13,407 nt of DNA from Actinobacteria bacterium UBA2286 (GTDB taxonomy: Bacteria; Actinomycetota; Coriobacteriia; Anaerosomatales; Anaerosomataceae): the NCBI GenBank assembly GCA_002345925.1, contig DDWM01000069.1:1-13407 (forward strand), read 5' to 3'. The notes below the pieces were generated by a model. The model was not told the origin of the DNA. It saw only the letters and a program-made list of their open reading frames with translations, and did not search any database. Positions 12,151-13,407 of this stretch are shown here, in pieces. Both the position numbers and the translations under genes were made by a program. The stretch's first letter is position 1. Every line of letters starts with the position of its first letter.

Positions 12151-12585
12151 GTGCTCAACAAGTTCATGCATTCTGCCGTACTCACGCTGGAGCGCGCTAT
12201 TGCGATGTTGCTCGTGGTTATCGCTGCTCTCGGCGCTGTGGATCTTGTCGTTGAGATGTTCAACGCCGTGTCCGATAAGGGGTATCTGACGCCGGACTCG
12301 ATCCTGCGCGTGCTCGACTCGGTGTTGGTCGTGTTCATCGTCATCGAGCTGTTCAACATAGCGCTCGCCTACATGAAGCGTAAGAACGTCATCGCGACGG
12401 TCATGGAAGCCGGCCTCGTGGCCGTAGTCCGAAAGCTCGTCATCTTCGAGTCGGGTGGCGACGCAACCTACGTGCTCATGAAGGCGATTGCCCTGGCTAT
12501 CCTGATAGTGGCCATCGGCCTTACCTGGTATCTCCTCCGCCGCGCAGAAGTCTGCGAAGGCGAGTGCCACGAGTCGATTGACTGA
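12151..12585 (+). CDS. PsiE-family (phosphate-starvation-inducible-like) membrane protein
   Basis: This 144-aa protein has four predicted membrane helices, about residues 16-38, 54-75, 79-98 and 108-128, and a short polar tail with two Cys (EVCEGECHESID). The segment VIELFNIALAYMKRKN, then VMEAGLVAVVRKLVIFE, matches the PsiE-like family core, including the conserved intramembrane Glu and the AvvRK motif. E. coli psiE is induced by phosphate starvation, but the molecular role is unknown, so the family name should not be read as a function here. The GTG at 12151 has an AGGAGG SD 6 nt upstream. It diverges from metK and is 19 bp upstream of gltX, probably in one transcript. I see no Pho box. Confidence 0.85.
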   Translation: MLNKFMHSAVLTLERAIAMLLVVIAALGAVDLVVEMFNAVSDKGYLTPDSILRVLDSVLVVFIVIELFNIALAYMKRKNVIATVMEAGLVAVVRKLVIFESGGDATYVLMKAIALAILIVAIGLTWYLLRRAEVCEGECHESID

Positions 12586-12604
12586 TACTCCCGAAAGGAG
12601 TCCC

Positions 12605-13407
12605 GTGTCCGAGAACGTACGCGTAAGGTTCGCGCCAAGCCCGACAGGTCATCTGCACATCGGCGGCGCCCGTACCGCGATCTATAACTGGGCCTTTGCC
12701 CGCCGCCACGGCGGCACATTCGTCCTTCGCATCGAGGACACAGACCCGGAACGCTCTACCGAGGAGAACACCCAGGCGATTCTTCGTGCCATGGAGTGGC
12801 TCGGCCTCGATTACGATGAAGGCCCCGGTGTCGGTGGCGATTACGGCCCATACTTCCAGACCCAGCGCGCCGGGAGTTATTCGGAGGCGCTCGAGAGTCT
12901 CAAGGCGGCCGGTGGGACGTATCCGTGCTTCTGTACGCCGGCCGAACTGGACGCCAAGCGTGAGGCCGGTCGTGCCAAGGGTGGGTTTGCGGGATACGAC
13001 CGTACATGCCGCTCGCTCGATGCCGAGACCGCCGCCGCGCGCGTCTTGGCAGGTGAGCCGCACGTGTGGCGCCTGAAGGTGCCCGATGGCCGTGGCGATA
13101 TCGTTTTCCCGGACGCTGTACGCGGTGATGTGACATTCCCGGTCGATGCTGTCGACGACCTCGTTCTGGTCCGAACCGATGGCACTGCCACTTATAACTT
13201 CGCCGTTACCATCGATGATGCAACCATGGCGATCACGCACGTTGTCCGCGGCGACGATCACCTCTCCAATACGCCCAAGCAGATCCTCATCTACGAGGCT
13301 CTCGGCGTGCCGATTCCCACCTTCGCGCACTTGTCGATGATTCTCGGGGCGGATGGAAAGCGCCTGTCTAAGCGTCACGGAGCCACATCTGTGGAGGCTT
13401 ATCGGGA
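12605..13407 (+). CDS. gltX: Glutamyl-tRNA synthetase, N-terminal part (cut by window end)
   Basis: GltX charges tRNA with glutamate for translation. About 267 residues are visible; full proteins have around 470-500, so the anticodon-binding domain is missing. The class I signature PSPTGHLHIGGART starts at residue 11, with the HIGH-type motif at H18. The KMSKS-type motif is KRLSKRHGA, K252 to A260. The zinc-site region keeps C108 and C110 (CFC) and C135 in YDRTCR, while the usual next ligand position reads Ser. RGDDHLSNTPKQ and FAHLSMIL are typical of bacterial GluRS. The GTG at 12605 has an AAAGGAG SD 4 nt upstream and follows the psiE-type stop by 19 bp. Whether it also charges tRNA-Gln cannot be told from this part. 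Confidence 0.96.
   Translation, partial: MSENVRVRFAPSPTGHLHIGGARTAIYNWAFARRHGGTFVLRIEDTDPERSTEENTQAILRAMEWLGLDYDEGPGVGGDYGPYFQTQRAGSYSEALESLKAAGGTYPCFCTPAELDAKREAGRAKGGFAGYDRTCRSLDAETAAARVLAGEPHVWRLKVPDGRGDIVFPDAVRGDVTFPVDAVDDLVLVRTDGTATYNFAVTIDDATMAITHVVRGDDHLSNTPKQILIYEALGVPIPTFAHLSMILGADGKRLSKRHGATSVEAYR

Noticed and set aside
12521..13378. A 285-aa open frame on the minus strand
   Set aside because: It is antisense to gltX, whose motifs are clear on the plus strand.
1..13407. CRISPR array, insertion sequence, phage gene, tRNA or rRNA
   Set aside because: Reading through, I saw no spaced direct repeats, transposase motifs, cloverleaf with a TTCGA-type arm, or rRNA segments. A tRNAscan-SE or Infernal run would settle small RNAs.

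Overview
The window is a GC-rich bacterial chromosome segment carrying mostly housekeeping genes. Full-length core genes, GTG starts, strong Shine-Dalgarno (SD) sites next to apparently leaderless genes, an ECF-type thiamine S-component, and the order metK-priA-def-fmt-rsmB all fit an actinobacterium. PriA keeps an intact helicase motor, which argues against Actinomycetia; Coriobacteriia or a relative is my best guess. This placement is inference, since no marker RNA is present.

Left block (1-1810, minus strand): the N-terminus of an unidentified two-helix membrane protein runs off the left edge. Before it in transcription order come thiT (thiamine uptake) and a thiamine pyrophosphokinase gene (uptake, then activation). 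A TPP riboswitch precedes thiT, and a stem that could hide the thiT ribosome binding site follows the aptamer. Cell-envelope block (1808-3954, minus strand): a membrane-anchored protein with two PASTA repeats and a catalytically degenerate amidase-like domain is followed 26 bp later by a secreted coiled-coil M23 (LytM) peptidase. The PASTA gene appears leaderless. A small FmdB-type zinc-ribbon gene diverges from it on the plus strand.

Central block (4348-11785, minus strand): metK, priA, def, fmt, rsmB and glpX lie in one direction, covering SAM synthesis, replication restart, N-terminal formylation and deformylation, 16S rRNA methylation and gluconeogenesis. A SAM-I-superfamily riboswitch with a clear terminator and antiterminator precedes metK, and a 12-bp hairpin separates metK from priA. 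The fmt reading frame lacks a canonical start codon where its N-terminus should begin: an ATC sits there, 5 nt from a strong SD. Right block (12151-13407, plus strand): a PsiE-family membrane protein gene, divergent from metK, then gltX, cut by the window end.

I found no CRISPR array, insertion sequence, phage gene, tRNA or rRNA, and no clear sign of a new multi-gene system. The points most worth checking are the ATC start of fmt, the PASTA pseudo-amidase, the extra hairpin in the SAM riboswitch, the leaderless promoters, and the SD-masking stem after the TPP aptamer.
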